A stretch of 64,000 bases of DNA, from contig DWVL01000008.1 of the NCBI GenBank assembly GCA_019120275.1, positions 20,490 through 84,489 on the forward strand, given 5' to 3'. Below the pieces are notes generated by a model. That model was not told where the DNA came from and did no database searches. It saw nothing but the letters and a program-made list of their open reading frames with translations. Source of the DNA: Candidatus Mediterraneibacter excrementavium (lineage in GTDB: Bacteria > Bacillota > Clostridia > Lachnospirales > Lachnospiraceae). This document shows, one piece after another, positions 10,486 through 18,459 of the stretch (positions are counted from its first letter, which is position 1; the number at the start of each line of letters is the position of its first letter). The translations under genes and the position numbers were made by a program.

Positions 10486-11157
10486 ATGCATACAGAAGGA
10501 AAATCAGTCAGAAAGATTTATATAAAAAAATGGCATATGCTGTTTGAGAAGCATGCGCCGAAGATCTGCATCGTGCTGGCGCTCATTCTGGCGGCATTGG
10601 TCACCGGATGCATCTGCCGCAGGGCGGATATGGTTTCGCGGGCGCAGCTGCAGGAGCATCTGGCGGATGAAGTGCTCAGGTTCCATGTGCTGGCCAACAG
10701 TGACAGTGAGGCGGACCAGACACAGAAGCTTGCGGTCCGGGATGCGGTGCTTGATTATCTGGGAGCGGAAATGCCGCAGGAAATGGATGAACCGGATACG
10801 GAGATGTGGGTGAGGAAGCATATTGACCAGATCAGGGAGGTCGGCAGCAGGGCGGCGGCCGGGGCAGGAGAGGCATATCCGGTAAGCGCGGCGGTGACGA
10901 CCTGCTGGTTTCCGGATAAGACATACGGAGACCTGACATTTCCGGCAGGCAATTATCAGGCGCTGCGGATCGAGATCGGTGCGGCGGAGGGGCATAACTG
11001 GTGGTGTGTGCTTTACCCGTCGCTGTGTTTTGAAGATTCAGTAAATGCAGTCGTGCCTGGAGAGGGCAGGCAGAAATTAAAAAATGTATTGACAGAAGAG
11101 GAGTATTCCAGGATAACGGCGGGCACAAAGTTTAAGATCCGCTGGTTTTTCTGGTAA
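10486..11157 (+). CDS. spoIIR: Stage II sporulation protein R
   Basis: LADEVLRFHVLANSDSEADQTQKLAVRDAVL and NWWCVLYPSLCF motifs; start refined to ATG 10486 behind GGGAGG. Confidence 0.9.
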   Translation: MHTEGKSVRKIYIKKWHMLFEKHAPKICIVLALILAALVTGCICRRADMVSRAQLQEHLADEVLRFHVLANSDSEADQTQKLAVRDAVLDYLGAEMPQEMDEPDTEMWVRKHIDQIREVGSRAAAGAGEAYPVSAAVTTCWFPDKTYGDLTFPAGNYQALRIEIGAAEGHNWWCVLYPSLCFEDSVNAVVPGEGRQKLKNVLTEEEYSRITAGTKFKIRWFFW

Positions 11158-11166
11158 GAGCAGGAA

Positions 11167-12366
11167 ATGACAGAATTTTTAATACGGTATTTTGTAAAAG
11201 ATTATAAAGAAACAGAGAAGATATCCGTGCGGACGGCGTATGGGGTGCTTGCCAGCATTGTAGGCATCCTCTGCAATGTGTTCCTGTTTGCGGCGAAATT
11301 CGTGATCGGGCTTGTTGTGCACAGCGTATCCGTTACGGCGGATGCATTTAACAACTTATCAGACGCAGGTTCATCGATCATCAGTTTCGTGGGTGTGAAG
11401 ATGGCGGAGAAGCCGGCGGATAAGGATCATCCTTTTGGGCACGGGCGGATCGAATACATTGCGGCATTGGTGGTCTCCTTCCTTGTGCTGGAAGTGGGAT
11501 TTACCTTTTTAAAGGATTCCATCGGCCGGATCCGGACGCCGGAGTCGCTGAATTTCCAGGCCGTGTCCGTGGCGGTGCTGATCCTGTCCGTGGCGGTGAA
11601 GCTGTGGCTTGGACTCTTCAACCGGAAGCTGGGGGAGAAGATCGACTCAAAAGTGATGATGGCAGTCTTTACAGACTCTATGGGGGATGTGATCACGACA
11701 TCTGCGACGATCCTGTCGCTCATTTTCTTCGCGGCGACCGGGATCAATATCGATGGTTTTGTCGGTGCCGGCGTTGCGCTTGTGGTTATGTGGGCCGGCG
11801 TGGGCATTGCCAGGGATACGCTGGAGCCGCTGATCGGCCAGGCCATCGATCCGGAAGTCTATGAGCAGATCAAGCATTTCGTGGAGCGGTATGACGGAAT
11901 CGAAGGTACGCATGATCTGATCGTACATAATTACGGGCCGGGACGGAGCATGGCTTCGATCCATGCGGAAGTGCCCAATGACGTGGATATTGAGCAGTCC
12001 CACGAGATCATTGACCGGATCGAGCGGGAGGCGGCGAAAGAACTGGGACTCTTTCTCGTCATCCACATGGATCCGGTGGAGACGAAGGATGAGAATGTGC
12101 TGGCGGTCCGGGAAGACGCCGTGGAATTCCTTAAGGAACTGGATCCGGCCTGTACCCTGCACGATTTCCGTGTCGTACACGGGGAGAAGCAGATCAATCT
12201 GATCTTTGATATGGTGGTGCCCATTGATTATAATGATGAAAAGAAAGAAGAACTGAAAAAACAGCTGGCAGAGAGGCTGAAGAAGAAAGATGCCAGATAC
12301 GAGTGCGTGATCACCGTGGAGTCGGATTTCGTGGCGCGTGCGGATGAAGAAACGAAACAGGAGTGA
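11167..12366 (+). CDS. Cation diffusion facilitator family transporter
   Basis: VSVTADAFNNLSDAGSSIISFVG, DKDHPFGHGRIEYIAAL motifs. Confidence 0.92.
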   Translation: MTEFLIRYFVKDYKETEKISVRTAYGVLASIVGILCNVFLFAAKFVIGLVVHSVSVTADAFNNLSDAGSSIISFVGVKMAEKPADKDHPFGHGRIEYIAALVVSFLVLEVGFTFLKDSIGRIRTPESLNFQAVSVAVLILSVAVKLWLGLFNRKLGEKIDSKVMMAVFTDSMGDVITTSATILSLIFFAATGINIDGFVGAGVALVVMWAGVGIARDTLEPLIGQAIDPEVYEQIKHFVERYDGIEGTHDLIVHNYGPGRSMASIHAEVPNDVDIEQSHEIIDRIEREAAKELGLFLVIHMDPVETKDENVLAVREDAVEFLKELDPACTLHDFRVVHGEKQINLIFDMVVPIDYNDEKKEELKKQLAERLKKKDARYECVITVESDFVARADEETKQE

Positions 12367-12372
12367 CGGAAA

Positions 12373-13098
12373 ATGAATGAGAACAGCAGAAAAAACGGAT
12401 TTGAATTCGACGGCAGAGTACGGTACAGTGAGATCGGCCACCGGGGGACCATGACACTCCCGGCGCTGGTTGATTATTTCCAGGACTGCACGACCTTTCA
12501 TTCCGAGTCCGTGGGACTCGGGATGGAGCGCCTGCGAAAAGAGAAGAAAGCATGGGTGCTTTCCTACTGGCAGGTGATCGTGGAGCGTTACCCGAAGCTG
12601 AATGAGAAGATCACTGTCGGAACATTCCCGACGGCGTTCAAAGGACTGTTCGGGAACAGGAACATGTATATGCTGGACGCGGAGGGAAAACGGATCGCCT
12701 GCGCCAATTCCATCTGGGTGTTCATGGATCTGGAGAAAGGACGCCCGGAAAGGCCGTGTGCAGAGCATATCGAACCATACGGCATCGGAGAGCCGCTTGA
12801 CATGCCCTATGAGGATCGGAAGATCGAACCGCCGGCAGAGAGCATGGATGGCGAACCGTTCCCGGTGCGGCGGTACCATATCGATACGAATGAGCATGTG
12901 AATAACTGTCAGTACGTGCAGATGGCAATGGAGATGCTGCCCGGCGATATCAATGTGCGCCAGCTCCGGGTGGATTATAAGAAGTCTGCGGTGCTGGGCG
13001 ATATGATCTTCCCGAAGGTGTCGGAAGAGGCGGAGCGGACCGTGGTGGAACTGTGCGATGAGACAGGGAAACCGTATGCGGTTGTGGAGATGAAGTGA
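12373..13098 (+). CDS. Acyl-ACP thioesterase family protein
   Basis: Hotdog thioesterase pattern ...HIDTNEHVNNCQYVQMAMEML... Confidence 0.85.
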   Translation: MNENSRKNGFEFDGRVRYSEIGHRGTMTLPALVDYFQDCTTFHSESVGLGMERLRKEKKAWVLSYWQVIVERYPKLNEKITVGTFPTAFKGLFGNRNMYMLDAEGKRIACANSIWVFMDLEKGRPERPCAEHIEPYGIGEPLDMPYEDRKIEPPAESMDGEPFPVRRYHIDTNEHVNNCQYVQMAMEMLPGDINVRQLRVDYKKSAVLGDMIFPKVSEEAERTVVELCDETGKPYAVVEMK

Positions 13099-13108
13099 TA
13101 TGTATGAA

Positions 13109-13143
13109 GCAGCCTTTGGTTTAAAGCCTAAAGGCTGCTTTTT
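13109..13143 (+). terminator. Intrinsic terminator downstream of the thioesterase gene
   Basis: GCAGCCTTT...AAAGGCTGC followed by T5. Confidence 0.85.
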
Positions 13144-13156
13144 GCTTTATATTTTG

Positions 13157-13185
13157 TTGACAACGTTAGGATTCTTCGGCATAAT
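13157..13185 (+). promoter_or_regulatory. Sigma-A-type promoter for the DUF4143 ATPase gene
   Basis: TTGACA (13157-13162), 17-nt spacer, CATAAT (13180-13185). Confidence 0.65.
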
Positions 13186-13189
13186 TAAA

Positions 13190-13270
13190 GAAAAACGTCG
13201 CATATAATATAATCTATATGTGAAAAAACGTCGTATATAAAATGAAATAAGATGAAAAAACGTCGCAAAA
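13190..13270 (+). repeat. Three direct repeats GAAAAA(A)CGTCG in the leader of the DUF4143 gene
   Basis: CGTCG cores at 13196-13200, 13229-13233 and 13261-13265; period 32-33 bp. Confidence 0.8.
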
Positions 13271-13288
13271 AATGGAGAGGGGATTTCT

Positions 13289-14644
13289 GTGGAAAGAAAA
13301 ATATGGGGTTCCATGATAAAGTGGAAACAGAGTATGGACAAGAAAGCGCTTATGGTTACCGGGGCAAGACAGATCGGAAAAACATATATTATCCGGCAAT
13401 TCGCCAGAGAACAATATGAGAATTTCGTGGAAATCAATTTTGTGGAAGATGGAAATGCAGCAGGCATTTTTTCGGAAGTGTCAAATGTCAATGCGATTAT
13501 TACAAACCTAACGGCGTATACGAAACAGACATTAGTACCGGGAAAAACACTTGTCTTTTTTGATGAGATCCAGGAGTGCCCTGCCGCACGTACTGCAATT
13601 AAATTTCTAGTGGAAGACGGGCGGTTTGATTATGCTGAATCAGGATCGCTCCTCGGTGTCAGTTATAAAGAAGTTAAGTCATATCCGGTAGGGTTTGAGG
13701 AGACGATCCATATGTTTCCCATGGATTTTGAGGAATTCCTGTATGCGAACGGGATAAAAAAAGAGACTGTGGAATACCTCAGGAACTGTTTCAAAGAGCA
13801 ACGTCAGGTCAGTGACAGTGTGCACAGAACGATCAGCCAGTTGTTCCGGTATTATGTAATTACAGGCGGAATGCCGGCTGCAGTGCAGTGCTTTATAGAC
13901 ACACATGATATAAGCCGCGTTGAGAAAATCCAAAAAGACATCCTGGAATTATACCGGCAGGATATAACCAGATATTCAAGAGAAGACAAAGCAAAGATCA
14001 GGGATATATTTGACAGGATTCCGTCAGAACTCAGCGAAAAAAATAAAAGATTCATTCTTGCAAATGTGAAAAAAACAGCGAGGATGGAGCGCTATGAAAG
14101 TGCTTTTCTGTGGTTGTGCGACGCGGGAGTTGCCCTGCCCTGTTATAACATTACAGAGCCAAAAGCGCCGCTCATCTTAAATGAAAAAAGAAATCTGATG
14201 AAATTGTATCTGGCGGATACCGGACTGCTGTGTGCCGCAAGCTTTGGTAATATTCAGTTTGAAATACTTCAGAATCATATGGATGTGAATATGGGCGGAA
14301 TCCTTGAAAATGTTTTTGCACAGATGTTTACTGCAAATGGATTTGGGCTGCATTACTTTGACAGAAAGAATAAGGGGGAAGTGGACTTTGTACTCCAGAA
14401 AGGGCAGACGGTCATCCCTGTGGAAATCAAGTCCGGGAGTTCGTACCGATCCCATTCGGCACTGGATGCATTGATGAATGTTTCCGATTGGAACCTTAAA
14501 AAAGCGTATGTTTTCTGCCAGGGAAATATAGAACAAAAAGGGAGAATTCTTTATCTCCCATGGTATATGGCCATGTTTCTGCAACAGGAAAAACTTATAG
14601 AAAATCTTATTGTAGATGTAGATTTGAGCGGTCTTGGGTATTAG
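13289..14644 (+). CDS. AAA ATPase with DUF4143 domain
   Basis: Walker A-like VTGARQIGKTYIIRQFA, LVFFDEIQECPAARTAIKFL, C-terminal VDFVLQKGQTVIPVEIKSG. Confidence 0.9.
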   Translation: MERKIWGSMIKWKQSMDKKALMVTGARQIGKTYIIRQFAREQYENFVEINFVEDGNAAGIFSEVSNVNAIITNLTAYTKQTLVPGKTLVFFDEIQECPAARTAIKFLVEDGRFDYAESGSLLGVSYKEVKSYPVGFEETIHMFPMDFEEFLYANGIKKETVEYLRNCFKEQRQVSDSVHRTISQLFRYYVITGGMPAAVQCFIDTHDISRVEKIQKDILELYRQDITRYSREDKAKIRDIFDRIPSELSEKNKRFILANVKKTARMERYESAFLWLCDAGVALPCYNITEPKAPLILNEKRNLMKLYLADTGLLCAASFGNIQFEILQNHMDVNMGGILENVFAQMFTANGFGLHYFDRKNKGEVDFVLQKGQTVIPVEIKSGSSYRSHSALDALMNVSDWNLKKAYVFCQGNIEQKGRILYLPWYMAMFLQQEKLIENLIVDVDLSGLGY

Positions 14645-14703
14645 ATGGTTTTTTTCTGTATTTATTAGTATAAGGCTGAAAAAGAAGAAAGGATGTATAT
14701 TTT

Positions 14704-15912
14704 ATGAAATACGATTTTAAAAGCATCATGGACAGACACGGAATGGATGCAATCGCCGTGGACGGCATCGGTGGAGAAAACGGATATGCCGCGGCGCCGA
14801 AGCCGGGATTTGATATTATCCCTATGTGGGTGGCGGATATGAACTTCCCGACTGTCCCGACCATCCCGGAAGCGATTATAAACCGGGCAAAACACCCGGC
14901 CTATGGGTATTTTGATATGCGCGATGAATATTACGATTCGATCATCCGATGGCAGGAAAAGAGAAACGGCGTGAAAGATTTCGGGCGTGCATGCATCGGA
15001 TATGAAAACGGTGTGCTGGGCGGGGTGATCAGTGCCCTGAACGTGTTCTGCTCGAAGGGGGACAAGGTGCTCCTGCATACACCGACTTATATCGGATTTA
15101 CGGGTGCACTGGGGAATAATGGCTACGAGATGGTGCTCAGTCCGCTGAAAAAGGATCCGGATAATATATGGCGCATGGATTTTGAGGATATGGAGGAGAA
15201 GATCAGAAAAGAAAAGATCCATGCAGCAGTGTTCTGCTCCCCGCACAATCCGTGCGGACGCGTATGGGAACGGTGGGAGCTGGAGAAGGCGATGGAACTG
15301 TTCCGGAAGTACGATGTGTATGTGGTTTCGGATGAGATCTGGTCCGACATCATCCTTGCCGGGCATCATCATATCCCGACGCAGTCGGTCAGCGAAGATG
15401 CAAGGATGAGAACAGTGGCAATGTATGCACCGAGCAAGACATTTAATCTGGCCGGACTGGTCGGCAGCTATCACATTATTTATAATCCGTGGATAAGGGA
15501 CCGGGTTATGAAGGAATCCTCCCTCTGTCATTATAATGATGCGAACGTGCTCAGCATGCATGCGCTGATGGGCGCGTACCGGCAGGAAGGGGAAGAGTGG
15601 GTCGATGAGCTGTGCGCTGTGATCACGGAAAACGTGGAGTATGCCTGCGATCATATTGAAAAGCATTATCCGGGTGTAACCGTGTCGAGACCGCAGGGAA
15701 CCTACATGCTGTTCCTGGATTGTGAGGAGTGGTGCAGATCTCATGATATGACGCTGGAAGAACTGGAGAAGGCAGGCTGGGATGTGGGAGTGATCTGGCA
15801 GGACGGCAAAATGTTCCATGGTGAGTATTCGATCCGGATGAACCTTGCCCTTCCGCTCTCAAGGGTCAAAGAAGCGTTCCGAAGGCTGGATGAGTACGTA
15901 TTTCTAAAGTAA
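14704..15912 (+). CDS. patB: MalY/PatB family aminotransferase (cystathionine beta-lyase type)
   Basis: PMWVADMNFPTVPTIPEAI, SPHNPCGRVW, SDEIWSDIIL, APSKTFNLAGL. Confidence 0.92.
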   Translation: MKYDFKSIMDRHGMDAIAVDGIGGENGYAAAPKPGFDIIPMWVADMNFPTVPTIPEAIINRAKHPAYGYFDMRDEYYDSIIRWQEKRNGVKDFGRACIGYENGVLGGVISALNVFCSKGDKVLLHTPTYIGFTGALGNNGYEMVLSPLKKDPDNIWRMDFEDMEEKIRKEKIHAAVFCSPHNPCGRVWERWELEKAMELFRKYDVYVVSDEIWSDIILAGHHHIPTQSVSEDARMRTVAMYAPSKTFNLAGLVGSYHIIYNPWIRDRVMKESSLCHYNDANVLSMHALMGAYRQEGEEWVDELCAVITENVEYACDHIEKHYPGVTVSRPQGTYMLFLDCEEWCRSHDMTLEELEKAGWDVGVIWQDGKMFHGEYSIRMNLALPLSRVKEAFRRLDEYVFLK

Positions 15913-15936
15913 AGCAGGATATATCAGATGAGGAAG

Positions 15937-15975
15937 GACTCTCTTCTGGAATTTTGTTCCGGAAGAGAGTTCTTT
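15937..15975 (+). terminator. Intrinsic terminator downstream of patB
   Basis: Stem GGACTCTCTTCTGGAA / TTCCGGAAGAGAGTTC (two wobble pairs) followed by TTTT. Confidence 0.75.
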
Positions 15976-16067
15976 TATGCTTAGGTGAAAATAATTAGAC
16001 GATTTTACAGTTTTTGAAATGCTTTTGTCTATAACTTTTATCCCCTGTAAAGTACGATAAAACCGGA

Positions 16068-16440
16068 TCAGGACAGATCCTGTGCCGCATGGAATAGCTT
16101 CCGGTATTTCTTCGCCGGATATCCGGCGGATTTTTTGAAAACGCGGCAGAAATAGTTATAGTCGTCAAATCCGACATCCGCGGCAATCTCAGTGATGCTT
16201 TTATCGGTATCGCGCAGCAGTTCTTTGGCTCTGTCTATGCGCAGCTGCCGGATATATTCGGCGATTCCGGTCCCAAGATATTTGCTGCACTCGATATAGA
16301 GCTTGCTCCGGCTGATCCCGAGAGCAGCGGCTACCGTATCGACATCGAGCGGATCGGACAGATGGGAGAGCAGATATCCGCGCAGCTTTTCTGTGAAGTT
16401 CTGGCTGCGGAACGCCACGGTTTCGTTGGACAGGGAAATC
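16068..16440 (-). pseudogene. AraC family regulator remnant (C-terminal HTH only)
   Basis: AraC HTH (VDTVAAALGISRSKLY...ITEIAADVGFDDYNYFCRVFKKSAGYPAKKYRK) intact, but the N-terminal domain is absent; the upstream frame hits a stop where sequence becomes DUF4432-like on the other strand. Confidence 0.75.
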
Positions 16441-16441
16441 C

Positions 16442-17420
16442 TTTACGGCAGGGTATCTGACAACCTGCGGCCTCCGAAGCGTCGGGACTCCGTCGACAGA
16501 TGAGGGCATCCGCTACCCGCTCCACGGAACAATCGCCAATACACCGGTGGAATACTGCCGGTGGCAGGAGTAGGAAGACGGAAAGGAACTCATTGTTCAC
16601 GCCGTGGTTAAAGATGAGCAGATCTTCGGATCAAAACTGCGGCTGACAAGAGAACTGAAAGTCAGCACGGAGAAAAACGAGTTCCGGATCTGCGATGTGA
16701 TCGAAAATACCGGTGACAGGGAAGAAGGGATAGAAATCCTGTACCACATGAATATGGGATATCCGCTTCTGGACGAGGACAGTGTGATCGATATCACGTC
16801 TTCGGAAGTCACGCCCCGCGACGATCATGCGGCGGAGGATATTGCGAACTGGAATCAGATCATCAGGCCGGAGGCGGGATATGTGGAGCGGTGTTATTAT
16901 CACTGGTTCTCGGACCGGAAGGGAAGGGCGGCGATCTGGCAGCCCAAGCTGGGACAGGGGCTGCCAGATCACCTTTGACGCAGGAGAACTGGATGGATTC
17001 GTGGAGTGGAAGATGATGGGAGTCCGCGACTATGTACTGGGACTGGAGTGCGGCAACTGCTACCCGGACGGGCGCGATGTAATGCGCCGGACGGGAATGT
17101 TGAAACAGCTGGCTCCGGGAGCGAAAAAGGAGTATTGCGTGACTGTAAGAATGCTGGATTTCCGCAAGGCGATCCGAAGCGGAGTGCGCAAGGTCAATTA
17201 CTATACCTATATGGCTATGGCGGGCGGCGAGGAGATCGCCAGCCAGTTCCAGATGGGATGCATTCCGGTAGAGCGGGAAGGAAAAAGATACAAATACTGT
17301 TATTCCCTTATAGAAAGCGATAAAGACGCACCGATCATGTATCACGATATCGTACAATGGGGAACAAAAGCCATGAAAGAGAACTGTAAAAAAGCGATGA
17401 AAGTGTTTGCGATGAAGTGA
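16442..17420 (+). pseudogene. DUF4432 / aldose epimerase-like gene remnant
   Basis: Reads FTAGYLTTCGLRSVGTPSTDEGIRYPLHGTIANTPVEY, in-frame TAG at 16571-16573, then continuous homology; one extra C near 16964 shifts GQGL|QITFDAGELDGFVEWK out of frame; 5' end missing. Confidence 0.8.
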
Positions 17421-17438
17421 CAGGCTCCGCAGACTTGC

Positions 17439-17486
17439 GCCTCCTTTCCGGACGTAGTAAAATGAAACTACATCTGGAAGGGAGGC
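17439..17486 (+). promoter_or_regulatory. Inverted repeat overlapping the Shine-Dalgarno of the esterase gene
   Basis: GCCTCCTTTCC (17439-17449) / GGAAGGGAGGC (17476-17486), one G-U pair. Confidence 0.5.
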
Positions 17487-17496
17487 ATTTTATATT

Positions 17497-18459
17497 TTGA
17501 ATAAACCTGTACAGGCGCTTCTGCAGGTTCTTTCCTACGGCGGCATTGACGTGGAGTCAGCCCGCTGGATCGCGGATCTGAAGAAGCTGGATCCCATGCG
17601 GATCTTCTGGAAAAAACTGGATACAGAAGTATACAATCAGGACCATCAGGTTCCGGTCCGGCTGTATTTTCCTGATGAGGCCTCCATGGAGGCGGGCAAC
17701 GAAAATGTTCCGGTCATCCTGTTCTTCCACGGCGGCGGCTGGACAACTGAGAGCGTGGAGACTTATGACCGGGTGTGTGCACGGATGGCGCAGTCCATCG
17801 GCCGGCTGGTCGTGTCGGTGGAGTACAGGCTGGCGCCGGAATACCGTTTCCCTGTGGGATTCGAGGACTGCTATGCGGCGGCAAAGGCCCTCTACGGCGG
17901 GGAACTTCTGCCGGGCGTTGATGCAGAGCAGATCACCATCATGGGAGACAGCGCCGGAGGCAATCTGGCGGCAGCTGTCTGCATGCGCGCGAGAGATACG
18001 GGAGACTTCGCACCAAAACGCCAGATCCTGATCTATCCGGCGCTGAACAACTGTTATACGGAAGAGTCGCCATATGAGTCTGTGAGGACCAATGGAACGG
18101 GATATCTGCTGACCAGCGAGAAGATGGAGGATTATCTGAAGCTGTATGAGCGTACTTCGGAAGACCGGCGGGATCCGTATTTTTCTCCGCTCTGTGCGGA
18201 AGATTATTCCCGGCTTCCGGATACACTGATCCTGACGGCGGAGTTTGATCCCCTGAGAGATGAGGGGGAAGAATATGGAAGAAGGATGCGCAAGGCCGGC
18301 TGCAGGGTGCATACGGAGCGGATCAGCGGAGCGCTGCACGGGTATTTTGCCCTTGGGATCGGCCATCTGTATGTACAGGAAAGCTTCCGCCATATCAACC
18401 GGTTCCTGGCAGTTGAACAGGCGCTGTCAGCGGAGACAGGAAAAGAGGGGGAGGAATGA
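17497..18459 (+). CDS. Alpha/beta hydrolase (HSL-type esterase/lipase)
   Basis: FFHGGGWTTES, IMGDSAGGNLAAAV, LHGYF motifs; TTG start. Confidence 0.9.
   Translation: MNKPVQALLQVLSYGGIDVESARWIADLKKLDPMRIFWKKLDTEVYNQDHQVPVRLYFPDEASMEAGNENVPVILFFHGGGWTTESVETYDRVCARMAQSIGRLVVSVEYRLAPEYRFPVGFEDCYAAAKALYGGELLPGVDAEQITIMGDSAGGNLAAAVCMRARDTGDFAPKRQILIYPALNNCYTEESPYESVRTNGTGYLLTSEKMEDYLKLYERTSEDRRDPYFSPLCAEDYSRLPDTLILTAEFDPLRDEGEEYGRRMRKAGCRVHTERISGALHGYFALGIGHLYVQESFRHINRFLAVEQALSAETGKEGEE

Noticed and set aside
17450-17463. 14-mer GGACGTAGTAAAAT shared with the palindrome at 31594-31608 as a possible repeat family
   Set aside because: A few shared 14-mers are expected by chance in 64 kb on both strands; two intergenic copies are too few to claim a family, though a genome-wide count would settle it.
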